A DNA stretch of 64,000 bases from NCBI GenBank assembly GCA_940671915.1, contig CALNVZ010002974.1, positions 22,936,052-23,000,051 on the forward strand. The letters run 5' to 3'. Of the stretch, positions 23,467-36,450 are shown piece after piece (the first letter of the stretch is position 1; each line of letters opens with the position of its first letter). A model generated the notes under the pieces. The model did no database searches, was not told where the DNA came from, and saw only the letters and a list, made by a program, of their open reading frames with translations. This DNA comes from Paracentrotus lividus (lineage: Eukaryota; Echinodermata; Echinoidea; Camarodonta; Echinidae). The translations under genes and the position numbers were made by a program.

Positions 23467-24090
23467 CCGATTGATCCCTTCCTTTCACTCTCTTGATCCT
23501 CCCTCTCTTTTTTTTCCCTTGCCCTCTCTTTCTTCCCGTTTCTTTCTCTTTCTCTCACACCTACACACTCTCTCTCTCTTTATCTAGGCCTACATGTATC
23601 TCTCTATTTCTCTTTATCTTTCTCTCTCTCATCCTTGTCCCTTTTTCTCCTTCTCTCTGCTCTCTCCCTTGCTCTCAAGCCTTTCTTTGCCATTAATTCC
23701 ACCAGTCATTTTAAATGATTAAAATGATTGGTGGAATTGAGAACACATTATCACTCTCCTCCTCATTATCGCCACTTATCTTTCACTCTCTCTCTCTACT
23801 TTTACTCCTCTCCCTTTCCCTATTTTTCTCTCTCCTTTTTTTAAATCCCTTTCTCTTCCTCTTTCATCCTTGTCTTTTTTTTTTTCCTCCCTTGCTCTCA
23901 AGCGTTTCTTTGCCATTAATCCCACCAATCAATTATATCACTCTCCTCCTCATTCTCTCCACTTGTCTTTCACCTCTTTACACTGTTTTCCCTCTCTCTC
24001 TCTCTCTCTCTCTCCCGCTCTTTCTCATCCTCCCATGACTCTTCTTTTAGTGTCCCTTCATTCTCTCTTCTTGTTCTCAACTAGATCTTT
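23467..24090. repeat. CT-rich tract with an internal duplication
   Basis: Over 600 bp of pyrimidine-rich plus strand. The module CTTGCTCTCAAGC-TTTCTTTGCCATTAATYCCACCA occurs twice (about 23669 and 23891), each followed by CTCTCCTCCTCATT. A hairpin (CCACCAGTCATTTT / AAAATGATTGGTGG) lies at about 23700-23735. Leu/Ser-rich frames here are not genes. Confidence 0.85.
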
Positions 24091-25582
24091 CAGTAGTTAA
24101 CTTACACACTTTCCATAAATCAAGAGATGACATTATTTTCAACATTAATTAAATTTTAATACTGATTTCAAAGAATCTTTGTAATTCATCATAAATTTTT
24201 CAGAATCAGAAACTTCACTTCAGAAAAAAAAAAGAAGCTAGTGATGTAATAGAAATATTTATAAATCATTCAAACAGGCTTATGATCTTGTACCGAGTCA
24301 TTTGAATATTAAACAACATCGACTTAGTTTTGAAAAAGCGATTTCACTCGTGACAACCAGATGTTATACATGCTAAGTATTGTGAAAGGTATAAACTATT
24401 TATAGTCATGAATAACATCTCACATTTTACCCAAATAAAGTGAATTCCCTCTTGGTCATATATCATCTCTCAGCCCAGATAACCTGCCCATCAAACACTG
24501 AACATCTGCAATTAATTAGACTGATGCCCCTCAGTGACTTAATGAGTGCATGCTACGTAACTAGACATAAATGTGAAGACATTTGTAGACCTATCAAAGT
24601 TAATTTAAAATGTAAATGTAGTCTAATTTGAACATGAAAGAATATAAACAGGTCTTTACAAAAACATTTAAATGTTGATAGCAAGTGATATCAAAGTAAT
24701 GAATACCAAGTACAAAAATATAGGATTGTATGTGAGAGAGAAAATGTTCTTATCAGAGATTTCCTACTTGAATTTCAATATACACCTTTATTTCAATATT
24801 ATTAAAGGTAAAATATTGAGATGAAAAGCAAATGGAGTAGGCCTATAATGAAAATAACTGGATTTAGAGTCAAGTACAAAGTCATTGGATTCAATATAAA
24901 GGGATTGGGCTGATGGGATAAATGCGCATGCATGGACTGTAGAAAGAGAAGTCTTATTTAGCAAATTGCAAGAAACAAAAAAAAAAAAAATTTTATGGTG
25001 ACACAAAAAACCTTAAAACACCAAACTTGACTGAGCAATTTCCTTCATGTAAGCATGAAAATCTAGGCCAAGGACTCGTGGACCTTTCACCAAGCTCTTA
25101 TAGCTATCATCAAACTCAATTTACTTTGTCTAAGGCCCTCTTTAATCTATTTGAATTCAAATAGGATCTATGCTGCAGAATGCATTCACAATGTGGTTAC
25201 TCCAGTTGATGCTGGTATATGTCGCCATCTATTGGCTTCAACAGGAACAACTAGCAAAAATTAATCCAAGTAAGTAAGATAGTAAGAGGACCCAGCACTG
25301 CAATTGTGTATAACTGGATAAATTGCTTTGAATTTCATGAATTCTAAAATGCCAGGGAGAAAACACTTGTATATTATATGAAATTTGAATGATGCGATTC
25401 ATCCTTGACTATATTATTTATTGCCTTACAAAAAAGTGTTACGCATACTTTTAGTTTAATAAAAAATCAAATGCTGGGATCTCAGTTGTTCTTAAATTAT
25501 CTGAGCCTTATTTTTTTCAATTGCTCATGCCAATTGTATTTCATGAAACAGTATTGATATGGCAATTTGACTCAGCTGCCAT
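24091..25582. other. AT-rich intergenic DNA, nothing recognised
   Basis: No exon-like, RNA-like or clear repeat feature was seen between the CT tract and the MAIP1-derived array, apart from a 14-A run at about 24976. Confidence 0.5.
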
Positions 25583-26282
25583 GTAGTCCCCTGTGATCAG
25601 TAATCATTAGCTGACTATGCTGCAAGTATAAACAGAGCACGATGGTTATGCATCTTCATGAAGTCCTCTATGAACAGATCATGATAGTCATTCCTCCATT
25701 ATCGGTATTTATCAGGGCCCATATTCATAAAACCTCTATAGGCCTAGTTATCACCTAACTGTGTGCTGTTCCCTATGTGATTAGTTGACAACTAGCTTTA
25801 GTAAGGTTTTATGAATATGGGCCCAGTTGACTACATTGCAGGTAAAAAGAGAGCAAGATAGTCATAGTCATTCATCCTTATGCTAGGTATTCCTCTGTTA
25901 TCAGTGTTTATCAGTTGACTATTATTGCAGGTACAAAGAGAGACAGAGAGTCATTCATCTTCAGGTAGTCCTTTATGGACAGATCATGATAGTCATGCAT
26001 CCTTAGGTTAGGGATTTCTCTTTTATCAGTGTTTATGAGATGACTATGTTGCAAGTACAAAGAAAGCATGATAATCATTCTTCTTCAGTTTATAGTCGTC
26101 TGGTATCGGTATAAATCTCCTGACTAAGGTGCAAGTAAGAACAGATAGTCTTTCACCTTCAGGCACATATCGTCCTATGTTATCAACTGACTATGTTGCA
26201 GGTACAAAGATAGTCAGGTAGTCATTCATCTTCAGGGAGTCCTCTTGTATCAGTGTTTATTAGCTGACCATGTTGCATGTAT
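25583..26282. repeat. Decayed tandem array derived from the end of the MAIP1 coding sequence
   Basis: Some eight units of roughly 60-75 bp resemble plus-strand 26219-26282, the reverse complement of the last ~20 MAIP1 codons with the TGA. Shared core words: GTCATTCATCTTCAGG, GTAGTCCT, ATCAGTGTTTATCAG, TGACTATGTTGCAGGTA. Approximate units: 25583-25630, 25641-25685, 25686-25714 plus 25825-25843, 25863-25933, 25950-25990, 25992-26057, 26070-26136, 26149-26204, then the coding copy. The pair at 25641-25714 resembles the pair at 25950-26035, so there is a higher-order repeat too. Confidence 0.75.
25715..25824. mobile_element. MITE, 110 bp, perfect 20-bp inverted ends, inside an array unit
   Basis: GGGCCCATATTCATAAAACC (25715-25734) and its exact reverse complement (25805-25824). 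It interrupts one unit of the MAIP1-derived array, between 'tatttatcag' and 'ttgactacattgcaggta', so it is younger than the array. Shares its end sequence with 5089-5398. Confidence 0.85.
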
Positions 26283-29200
26283 GTGATCATCCATTGTGGG
26301 TTGGCACCAGGTGAGATATTACGATGAAACCTAAAGAAAAAAACAAAAAATATCTTTGTAGAAAGGAATACCAATATCTCATGACATTCAGTGCAATCCC
26401 AAGTGTATATTGACAGCATACTTGACTAGCATCTGTGTTATTTTCTGGTTCCTTTGACCATTACTTTTTCCTTATTTTTGTCACTGATGGATGTTAAATG
26501 CTTTGTGCAATTGCTTCAAAAGTATTATACGTAACGAATGATTACTGGTAAATAAATACTATAAAATCTGAACAAAAAAAAGGGGGGAAAATGCATGATT
26601 TCTATTGTGTACTTCATATAGGTTGGGCAAGATCTACATTTGTAGCTCAATGGCCACATTACAAGATCTCCAGGGTCTACACGATGCATATAATGTTATA
26701 CTCGTAGTACCAAGTACACATCTAGGTAACAGATCACTCTCATTTTAATGGGACAATCACTTTTTTCCACACGACCTTTTCAGATTTAAAAGAAACAAAT
26801 AGTCATACAGAAGATATCTCGGTGGCATCTAATGGAAATTTGCCCTGAGCCCTGTGGGTGTTTCATCAACTTGTTTGTCACATGCATGATTTTACGAACG
26901 ACAGGTGATCAGTTCTTTTGATAAATGATTAAGAATGTGATCAATGTAGCATTGAGTGACCTTTTCATGTCACTATGGTACCCACCATAATAACAAGCCT
27001 AACTCATAAAATAGGACAGGAAAATAAAGTCTCTCTATCAACTGATGGCTTTGAAATTATGATGACTTTTGGTTGATTTAAAAGATTCCTTACTCATATG
27101 TACAACTGTAGACACTGCCCAGGCTGTCAAACTGCTCCTGCGACACACCCGGAGGTGGGCTCCCGATACGGAAACCTTTGACCTCTGGATCGCTGCTTCC
27201 TGATTGGCTGGAGTGACACCAGAATTTCATCAAGATGAAGAGGAACTTCCCTCCTAAAATATGAGAAAGAAGAAAGTCAGGAATGGAAATACATAAAAAT
27301 GTTTCTGCTGCAGCTATAAAAGCTATATAACATTTTAATTTTCACTGATACAAGCATATATGCACTGTGCTTCTTAAGGAAAAGAAAATATGAATTTTTT
27401 TTATCTATAGATAGCTGGTCACTATTAAATCAAAATTGACTTAAGTAACACAAACCTTTATCATCATAGTGTATAGCAATGTCATGAGGGAAGGTGTGTA
27501 GAATCTCCTCTGCTGTGATCGTTAAAGAACTGATCTCCTTCAGACTGAAACCACGGCACGTGTTCTTGATCTCTCGAAGAAGCTGGGTAAGGAATATAAT
27601 AGTATAATGCATAAATGTTAGATTTTTGCAGAAATTCTGAAAATACATTTATTTATATTTGAAAGCATCACTGAAAGACTTATTTCCATCGTGTTATACC
27701 TATTAACTCATAAAGAAAAAAAATAAAGTTGAACAAAACAAAGTTCCATCCTAATATTTTTCATAAGGAATTTGGATACGATTTGTGTGTAAATAAATTT
27801 AAAAAAAAATTAATTCAAATATAATGGGGGTCCGGAAATAAAATTTGGAGGGAAATATTCATGGGGTACCTATCAATGGCAACAGCTGTACTAAAGATTT
27901 ACATGTATGCAGATGGAAACTTTGCTCATAATCAAATACTTTTAAAAGGTATTTATAAATTCATAATAGAAGGGGTTTCAAAAGATGATGGCCATTTTGT
28001 TTTGGATGATCTTAGGAAGGGGATGACAAAAATAAATCGGATAATTTACAAGAAAACAAATTTTACACCAGTCTTCACCATTACAGTATTAATAGGGGCA
28101 CTGTTAAAAAGGAATGTAAGTAAGAAATATGTTTCAAAATGACCATTATATCCTATGCTTTTGACATCTTACTACAAGACACTGGAAGTAAAAACCACTT
28201 TTCAAATACATGCATATACAGGGGTGTACTTTACCTTTGGAGAGAGAAGACCTTCCAGATTTTCAATTGTTCCTTCAGCTATTTCCTGTGAAATTGTCAC
28301 CAAAGCCTGAACAAACAAAATTGTAAAAAAGCTGTCAAATCAAGAAATTCTCATCCAGGGTTTACACTTTCCTACATTTCTTACAAATTAGCTTTTAATG
28401 TAATGGCATGCCCTGCCACGAGCAGTGACCAATTTTAGCGAAGGTCTAAGCTTTGAAAAGACAACTTTAGCTACCAGTCCAACAGTTTGTTAAGTTTATA
28501 ACTCTTGTCTTTACCTTTAGGCTTTACCGCAAATCTGTATGCTGGACCTTCCTGAAATGATTTGCCGTGGAGGGACTTATTTTTCCAGTTTTAAGGTGGA
28601 TACTAATCAATATCGATCCATATTACGATAAGTAGCTCATGATAAAATGTGTGTGAATGTACAAACACTTCGTCCATGTTCCTAGCTAAGGATCAAAGTT
28701 TCTATTTCTTCTTTCCTTTTCCCTCTGCGCTGCACCTCTGCCTCTGTTCATTACAAACACTGCACTAGCCACTAGATCGATGGCGCATTAAAAATGCTTA
28801 ACTTTATACTTTAGCCTATTATTATAGGTGGATTTACTGCGGCAGCCAGTACACGAACTGCGAGTTATTAGGATCAAAACATGAGGTGCCTTCCCTTTTC
28901 CAGTCAAGAATGTCAAAATTATGAAATAAAAGATGGAAAAACCTATCTTATTAGTTTATGTACTTACAATACTAGCCGGATGTCTATCCTCATTTTTTAT
29001 AATGATCATAAAGCAAAAAAATGGCATCAGAATTGCTGTTGCAGTGTAGTTAAATGAGTCACATTTGCGGTGATTAGTTTGCAACACTCATGCGCGACAT
29101 CGGCAGCAGCTATATACTCTACACACTAGTATGATGGGGAGACCATAGTTCGCGCAAATTTCAAAAATTATAAAAATTGCCACATTCAATCAACAATATT

Positions 29201-30591
29201 TCATGTTTTACTCAAAATCAACGAAAACTATGATTACCAAATAAACGGCAAAATTCTAAACTCCGAATCGCCAAACGAAGAAGTGAACTAGGTCAAAGGG
29301 TTTCAACGATATCGCGATTTCAAAATTCTATGTCGATCGCGCATTCTGCTGAAAAAGTCAACAAAACAGTGTGACCTTAATTCCCGCACGAGCGTTTGAC
29401 AAAGATTTATCAAGAAATTCCATCAGTCTAAGGAAAGGGAATAACAGTAAATGCAAGTCAAAATTTCATAGAATAAGATGATATTAATATCATCTCATAA
29501 TTTTATGATATTAACTCGGAAAATGACGATTTCCAAACCCTTGTCAAAAAACTTGGAATTTTGGCAACGGACACGCAATTTTTCGATGTTTGGTAAATAA
29601 TTTCACAATTCGATACAACATACCGTGACGAAAGTTTGGATCCTAAGCAATTTTTGGTCCCTCTTTCTGATGGTGCTATCAGATTTTCACGATATTGATT
29701 ACCTTTTGAGATATCCGTCGTGCGTGAATTAAGGTTCTGCGCGAATTATGGTTACACCACCATATTTTGACAGAGATCGGAGGAGACTCTGAAATGGACT
29801 GGAAAATACAAGATTTCTTCAAGTGCACACAATTTTTTAGGAATATCTGATTTGCATCTTGTCTGTTTAGGTAAGTGACATTACATTAATTATAGTTTTG
29901 CTATATTTTACTGATTCTTAGTGGTATTTTTAACCATTCCAAATAGCACTTTAAAAATTTTGAAGGGTTTCTTTCAGGACGCTGCCACTTCGTGGCAGCG
30001 TCCCGGGGCTATATTCTATAGATCTCTAACGTTAGGTAGATATGCTAAATGGCATGTGACTGTTTGTTACAAATATAGTATATACATCTAACGTGTTAGA
30101 TCTAGATAGATCTAAGTTAGATCTAGTCAACATCTTAATGTTAGACTTTCTGAGTAATTTTTTTTTTTTTTTACCTGCTTTGCTCCCTGTGTGAATTCAT
30201 CAATTGAGAAATCTGGATCAAAATATGAGCGTATTAACCAATAAAATATATTGTTTCTGATGACTTTGAATGGATTAGGAATAGCAACAAACACTGGTTT
30301 AATCTTTCTCTCACTTCCTCCTTCATCACCAGTGCTCATGCTCCTTTTGTTGAGTAATGAAGATGCGCATAACCTTGATTCGGCAGCGGCTCCAGAAAGG
30401 TAAGAATAACTTCTTTCTAACAAGGGTCCCATACATTCACTTCTCTGTATACTTCTGATGGATTTTCCTCGAAGCACTGATGAAATGTTCTTATTTGGGA
30501 CCGTGTTAACGCATCCTGTAGTTCCTACAGGCATTAATATGCATTCTTTGAATAACCGTATTCGATTCATATTTGAGAGAACTGATTTCAC
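26222..30591 (-). CDS. MAIP1: Matrix AAA peptidase-interacting protein 1 (MAIP1, C2orf47 family), 5 exons, complete
   Basis: In mammals MAIP1 binds the m-AAA protease in the mitochondrial matrix and supports biogenesis of the calcium-uniporter subunit EMRE (family knowledge). Exons in gene order: 30175-30591, 28235-28306, 27456-27582, 27094-27253, 26222-26330, all GT-AG, summing to 885 nt: 294 residues plus TGA (human 291). The first Met of the open frame is used. The N-terminal part is basic and low in acids, as expected for a matrix presequence. Recognition rests on FDPDFSIDEFTQGAKQ (human FDQEFSIEEFTKGAKQ), HDIAIHYDDKGGKFLFILMKFW in the centre, and a C-terminal YEFHRNISPGANPQW (human YEFQREFTQGVKPDW). 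The open frame of exon 1 runs on into the intron past its donor; that extension is not coding. The final 20 or so codons are repeated as a decayed array in the 3' flank. Confidence 0.93.
29127..29765. mobile_element. Candidate TIR element in MAIP1 intron 1
   Basis: Left end with GACCATAGTTCGCGCAAATT faces right end with TTCTGCGCGAATTATGGTTA, an imperfect inverted repeat of about 28 bp. The word 'ccttaattcncgcacga' occurs near both the middle and the right end. About 640 bp; no coding frame. Confidence 0.4.
29982..30004. repeat. Short perfect hairpin in MAIP1 intron 1
   Basis: ACGCTGCCAC - TTC - GTGGCAGCGT: 10-bp arms around a 3-nt loop, followed by CCCGGGG. Possibly the end of a small element. 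Confidence 0.7.
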
Positions 30592-31589
30592 ACACTTTTC
30601 TCTAAACTTTTCACGTCAAGAAACCTCAGCTAACGTTAGTCAGAATCGTTGCGTCGGAAAAGTTGAATAACAAAAATAGACAGCTTAAATTACAGAGAGC
30701 GTAGACGCGAGCACTGTGTACCAACTCTTTTGTTATGTACGCTCTTTGATTCCTTGTTGTGGTGCAGCTGATGTCACAACGCCAAATGTCGTAGATAAGT
30801 AACTCTTGCACGTTGCACTTACGACGTGTTGTGACCATCGCGTGCATTTGAAATTTCAATTCTTAATAAAAGTCAATAAATTCTACTCCAGGAAATTAAA
30901 TTAAACTTTTCCTATACTTAAATGGAACCTTGGAGGAAGAAGAGAAACCTCCATGGAATTGGTGGAACTGTGGAACGCATATTTTTGTATCAAAATCCAC
31001 ATATGCGTTATTTTTTACCCTTCGAATCAATATCAGAGTTGTTTTGGAAAGAAACTAGGTGAAGAGTTGAACCAGAGTTGACACAGTGTTGACAATTGGA
31101 CAACAAAGGTTAATATTGATTTTGTTTCAAAAGCCAAGTTGCTGGTTTAAAAGAATTCAAATCACAAGAATGTTTCACTTTCAATTCTGCATACAGCCAG
31201 ACTTTACACACACACACACACACACACTGACACACAAAAAAAAAAAAAAAAAAAGCACAGACAATCAATTATATTATAGTTTTCAAATAGGCTACTGCTA
31301 TTTATTTAGAGACCAATTTACATAGATAAACAAATTACTGTGAATTATGATGATTCACAGTATTAATATGATATACTTTTTTTCTCTCTGTTTCACCCTC
31401 TCAAAGACGTTTATGAACTTGACTCCAACAATAATTTCACGCGGCCCTCAATATCAACAATTTGATCATTTGAGGAGACCTTTTTTATTCAACTTGCTTT
31501 GTATGATGAACAATATATATTAAATTGATTTCCACGTTCTGAAAAATGACAACACAGAGAAATGAAACACTATTAGAAGGGAGAAACGA
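30592..31589. other. MAIP1 upstream region
   Basis: Must hold the MAIP1 promoter near 30592-30900; no TATA box is clear. Includes an (AC)n run at 31206-31230 and a poly-A run at about 31236-31254. Otherwise nothing recognised. Confidence 0.5.
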
Positions 31590-31802
31590 AGATCGCAGTA
31601 TCCCTCCCGGTGATCTCAGTAAAATAACGACAAATTGAAATACATGGTATGTGCATCATTTGATATTACATGTAACGATTTTCATAATTAACTTTAGAAA
31701 GATGTTATTGAACTTTCTTTTTTCCCAATGGAAAAGTAAAATAACAGTAAAAGTAAAAGTACTTGGACATGTAGGCCTACATTATTTGATATCATAATCA
31801 CA
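31590..31802. repeat. Left part of a tandem array split by a LINE
   Basis: Units with the words 'aaaagtaaaataacagtaaa', 'aagtacatg', 'tttgatatcacat' and 'taactttagaaaga' occur here and again at 36451-37000. The array stops exactly where the LINE tail starts. Confidence 0.65.
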
Positions 31803-34800
31803 TTTCAATTTTCAATTCAATTCAATTCAATTTCAGTATTTATTAATTCCGTTCTTTCAGGAAAAAAAAAACCAACAACAAAATAACATAACAATCATAT
31901 AAACATAATCTTAAAAACAACGTATTACAAAATTAATTGAAATTTAAAGCACAATCTGAGGCATAAACATCTTGTTGCAATTGAAGAAAAAACAGAATAA
32001 GAGACATGTTAAAAAGCATGGCTTGTAGATTACATGCCCCTATAAGTTGAAAAAAATACAACGCATAGCAATTCCATTATTTTATGTTGTGCTATTCAAA
32101 TATAAATTCTACGCATATATACATTATTTTACAAAATGATATGTAAAGTGAATAACGATGGGAGGGAGAAAAGATGATTCATGAGTAAAAAAAAAGGGGG
32201 GAAGAACATAACAAGGGTATGTTGAATATGAGAATAGAAAGTGAAGGAAGAAAAGGAGGAAGTTGGCGAGAGAGGGATGGGGAGGTGGTCGGGTGGGTGG
32301 GTACTGCTTTGTTCATCTTGAATTTGCTGTGTACTGTGAAAGAATTTGTTTTTTAATTTGTTTTGAAAACGTTTAAGCTCAGGGAAGTCTTTATATCTTC
32401 AGTTAATGAATTCCAGTATTTCGGTCCGTAAAAAACATAGTTTTAGAGGCAAAAGAGTGCGAGTCCGCGGGATATGATAAGAATTAGCCTGTCTTGTAGG
32501 GTAATTGTGTATTTGGCTGTTTTCGCAAACATACTTGTAAAGACGTGGGAAGTTCTTGTTTTTTAGTTTATACATGAATTGTCCTGTTTGGAAATAAAAT
32601 AGGTCTGAAAACTTGAGAATTTTTGACTTAAGGAATAATGGGTCAGTGTGCGCTCGTATATGTGTGTTATGCATAATTCTTAAAGCCCTTTTTGTAGCGT
32701 GGTTATTTTATCAATATGAAATTGACTTGAATTACCCCATGCCATAATGCAATAGTTAAGATAGGGTAAAACTAGGGAGAAGTATAAGGTACAGAGTGTG
32801 GAACTGGGAAAGAAGTATTTTAACTTGTTCATTATACCGATATTGCGGGAGATTGTTTTGCAATGTTTAAAGTATGTGATTTCCAATTAATTTTTCATCG
32901 AAAGTTAAACCGAGAAATCGGGAAGATGAAACTTTGGTGAGGGGTGTTCCATCAATAAGAATATCGCCTGGTAAGTCTCGCAGTGTATTGCTAAATAACA
33001 TATAATTTTTTTCAAGATATTTAAAGAAAGTTTGTTTGCGTTAACCCATTCTAAGACATTTCGAAGTTCTAAGTTTATTGTTGATAGAAGATGATTTGGG
33101 TTGAATGTGAATAAAATAAATTTGATCATCTGCAAATAAGATATAAGACAGTGTTTTTGAGGATTTTGTAAAGTCATTGATAGATGATAAACAGCAGAGG
33201 TCCAGGAGACTACCCTGAGGTACGCACAAATAACTGGACGGGACGATGAAAATTTGTTATCTAATTCAACAAATTGTTTTCTATTTGATAAATAACTCCT
33301 GAACCACTCCAAGCTTCCACGCACACCATAGTGCTCAAGTTTATGTAAAAGAATGTCGTGGTTAATAGTGTCGAAGGCCTTGGAGAAGTCCAGAATATTC
33401 CAACAGTGTGTAGACGCTGATCTATTGCATGGGCAATATTGTTAATACATGTTAAAATTGCGGTGTGTAGTGTTGTGCTTAGCGCGGAATCCAAATTGAG
33501 ATTCACAAATAATGTATTTGCACAAAGAAAAGATGTTAACCTCTTAAAAATTATTTTTTCTAGGACTTTTGAAAGGGATGGTAATAAGGATATTGGTCTG
33601 TAGTTGTTCGTTTCTAGGGTATCACCTTTTTGAAAATTGGGATTACTTTTGCAATTTTAGTATTGTGGTACAATACCATTAGATAGTGATAAATTGAATA
33701 TATGGGCTAGGGATTTGCAATGGACAAAATATTGATTTAAGTAAGCAATTGTCTATACCATCGTGACCCGAACTTTTTTTATTTTTCATATTTTTTACAA
33801 TGTCAATGATTTCTTCTCGAGTTGTGGGAAGGAAAAAAAATTGAATTAGGATTCGGGTTAGTAAGAAAGGTACGAAAATTTGTGTGTGGGGGAATTTTGT
33901 CTGCAAGATTTTGTCCTATTTTGGCAAAGTATGTGTTAAAAGATTCGGCCATCGATACGGGATCTTTAACGACTGTGTTATTTTGAGTTTTAATTTTTTC
34001 TATCTTGCGTGATTTAGTATTTTTGTTGATGGCGCTATTATTATTTTCCAGGTGTTTTAATATTGTTTTTGTTAATGTGAAATTGAGTTGAATGTACTGT
34101 TTTTTTGCCTGACGTAATACATTAGTAAGGATGTTTTTGTATCGGGTATATTTATTGCGGTTTGATTCGGTTTGATGTGGCTTTGTAACGATAGAATAAA
34201 TTATTTTTTCGGTTAATCGATCTTAGGATTGATTTATTTATCCATGGAGATCTTGGATGTCTTTTGTAATTACTCGCTTTTTCACTTATTGGTATATGGG
34301 TATCGAGCTCTTTAGTGAGTAAATCAATGAATTTATCGTACGCCTCGTCAACTTCCTCAATAACATATATTTTGCCAGTCGATATTGCTAAGACTATTAT
34401 TTAAAGTTCCAGATTTCTGCTATGTATTTTACGGATTTAATTTGGAGACGGTTTACAGAGTGGGGCAATATTTAGAGAAGTGTTGCAAAATACAGGATAG
34501 TGGTCAGATATGTCCGAAACAATAATACTGAGTGCAGGGGACTGCATGTTGGAAAGATATTATCGATAAGTGTGGCAGAGTGACCTCAAAACTTATAGTA
34601 TAGGTAAAAAAGAGAAGATAAAAATAATTCCATAAACTCTTGGGCACTTGGATGGAGTAAGTTTAAGTTAAAGTCTCCCATGATAAAAGAAATTTTATTT
34701 TGCATTTTTCGAGTAAATGTTTTGCAATTCAGTAAGAAACTCATGATTTGGGGAGGACGGTAAACAACACCTATAATCTTTTTGTTTCCAGACTGAGTAA

Positions 34801-36450
34801 ATATTTCAATGAAAATTGATTCTAGAGAATTTGACATTTTTGTTAAATCATTTAAAAGTGAATATTCAAATCTTGTCGGAGATAAATAGCAACGCCACCC
34901 CCTTGTCTATTCTGTCTGTGTTTGTGATTAAGTTGTAATGGTTTATGTTAAGAAGTTGGGCTTTCATTTATCCAGGTCTCGGTGAGTCCGATTACTGGGT
35001 TATTATTTGAGTTGTGTCCACTAAAAAGGCAAGTTGATCAATGTTTGTTCAGGCTCCGAATGTTAAGGTGTAAAAAAGACAGTTTAGTTGGACTAATCGA
35101 GTAGGTTGATTTAAATTGGTTTGTAGTAATGTATCTAGATGAAATGTTTGTTGGGCAAAGTCATTATTGTCGAGATTGAGGATTAATTCATCTGATTCAT
35201 TAAGTTCGTTTGAGATGCGGATATCATATTGTAGATTTATTTCAGAACTTGATGTGTGCTGATCAGTCTGAAAATTGGATACAAATTCATCGTCATTTAA
35301 GCGAGCTAAACGGTAAATCTCAGCTAGCGCGCCAGTAACAATACACATCTCAAAGCTTCCATTGCGTAAAAGAGATAGGTGAACAATGCAGTTAAAGACC
35401 CTGGATGTTTTGCGGCGTGAGGGATAGAAAAGACTTGAAAAGATAAGGGATGACAAAGAAATGATCGAAGAATGACGAAAGTAAAATAAAAGAAATGATT
35501 GGATATGAGCAAAGGACAAAAAAATGAACAAAAACAGCGATTCCTCGTCTTAGAGGAGTACATTGTACTAACAGTTGGGTTGGCTTAACCTCTATCTACA
35601 ATAGATATTACAACAATATGAACAAATGGAAGAGATTACATGAGACGTATCCAATACTCTCCAAAACTCGGTTGTGCATTTTCAGGAACGAAGTATACAC
35701 CGAGTGAAAGAAGATCTAAAGAGCAAAAAAAAAATATTTAGAAAAATAAAAAATTCAAGCGCGAGAGAGCTTTGAACTCCGGGAGCAATTGTTCTGTTCT
35801 GAAGTAATCAAGAGAATGAGTTTCAAACAAGTTGCACTCATTTCATACAGTTGAGTGTTTCGGAATCAGAAAAAGCCTAATATTAAGACAAATAATAAAA
35901 ATATAGAAAGGAAGCCATTGGGTACGCATCATGGAAAATTGCAAGTAAATAATTTCGACATTGAGCATTGATAACAACCGATGTAGAATAAACGTCGATT
36001 AAAGACGTACTTGTAGCTTTTGCGAACAATGGAAAGAGGTGTATAATACAATAAATCATGTAGTAATCAGAGTGACATTCAATGCACTTTTGTTGCGTAA
36101 TTTGTAGGCTTTACAAAATGAACAATAATTGACATGAAACGTAAAGGAGTTTACGCCTTTGGGATGTTAATTATTCACCCGTCTCCAACGGTAACCACGG
36201 CTACCGTTGGGGACAAGTGAACAAAACCTGTTGTCTAATAATTGATATGCTTGATATACGAGGTTATTTTGAGAACAAAAAAAAACAAAACAGCCCCGAG
36301 AACAAAGGGGCAGGCCCATCCCAACAGAATCCGGCCCACTGATATCATGGATATGCCGAAAGGCAATCAGCGGGGCAAAACAGACTCCGTCGGGGCCCTC
36401 CGCGCTCAGGGGTAAAGACCCCGGGGGTAGAAAAAAAAAAAAAAAAAAAA
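31803..36450 (-). mobile_element. Nearly full-length CR1/L2-group LINE, degraded
   Basis: Minus-strand order: 5' region with a GC-rich hairpin (36185-36210), uncertain ORF1 region (35050-35570), endonuclease start (LNIRSLNK near 35070; VIGLTETWIN near 35000; MGDFNLN near 34690), reverse transcriptase (KNKKSSGHDGI near 33780, VPQGS near 33220, YILFADDQ near 33140), the C-terminal IHNYPTRQANSYHIPRTRT near 32500, then a 3' UTR with AATAAATACTGAA and a TTGAA-type pentamer tail at 31803-31835. The coding region is split over several frames with internal stops, so it is dead. It sits inside a tandem array: flanks read 'taatcacat' | element | 'catgcctaacaag', and other units read straight through this junction. 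Confidence 0.8.
36185..36210. repeat. Hairpin in the LINE 5' region
   Basis: CCAACGGTA and TACCGTTGG arms with an 8-nt centre. Confidence 0.75.

Larger units (their letters stand above)
27583..30174 (-). other. MAIP1 introns 1 and 2
   Basis: Intron 2 (27583-28234) holds a plus-strand 93-codon open frame at 27861-28142 that I do not recognise. Intron 1 (28307-30174) holds a candidate TIR element at 29127-29765, a short hairpin at 29982-30004 and 'agatcta' repeats at 30095-30127. No other gene is apparent. Confidence 0.6.

Noticed and set aside
23467-24100. Leu/Ser/Phe-rich frames looking like membrane proteins
   Set aside because: They are translations of CT-rich low-complexity DNA.
27861-28142. 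93-codon plus-strand open frame in MAIP1 intron 2
   Set aside because: No recognised domain, Lys/Ile-rich as expected from AT-rich DNA, antisense in an intron. Kept only as a remark.
30127-30174. Continuation of the MAIP1 exon 1 frame to 154 codons
   Set aside because: The extra residues come from a poly-T-rich intron after a GTAAAA donor; the next exon continues the MAIP1 similarity.
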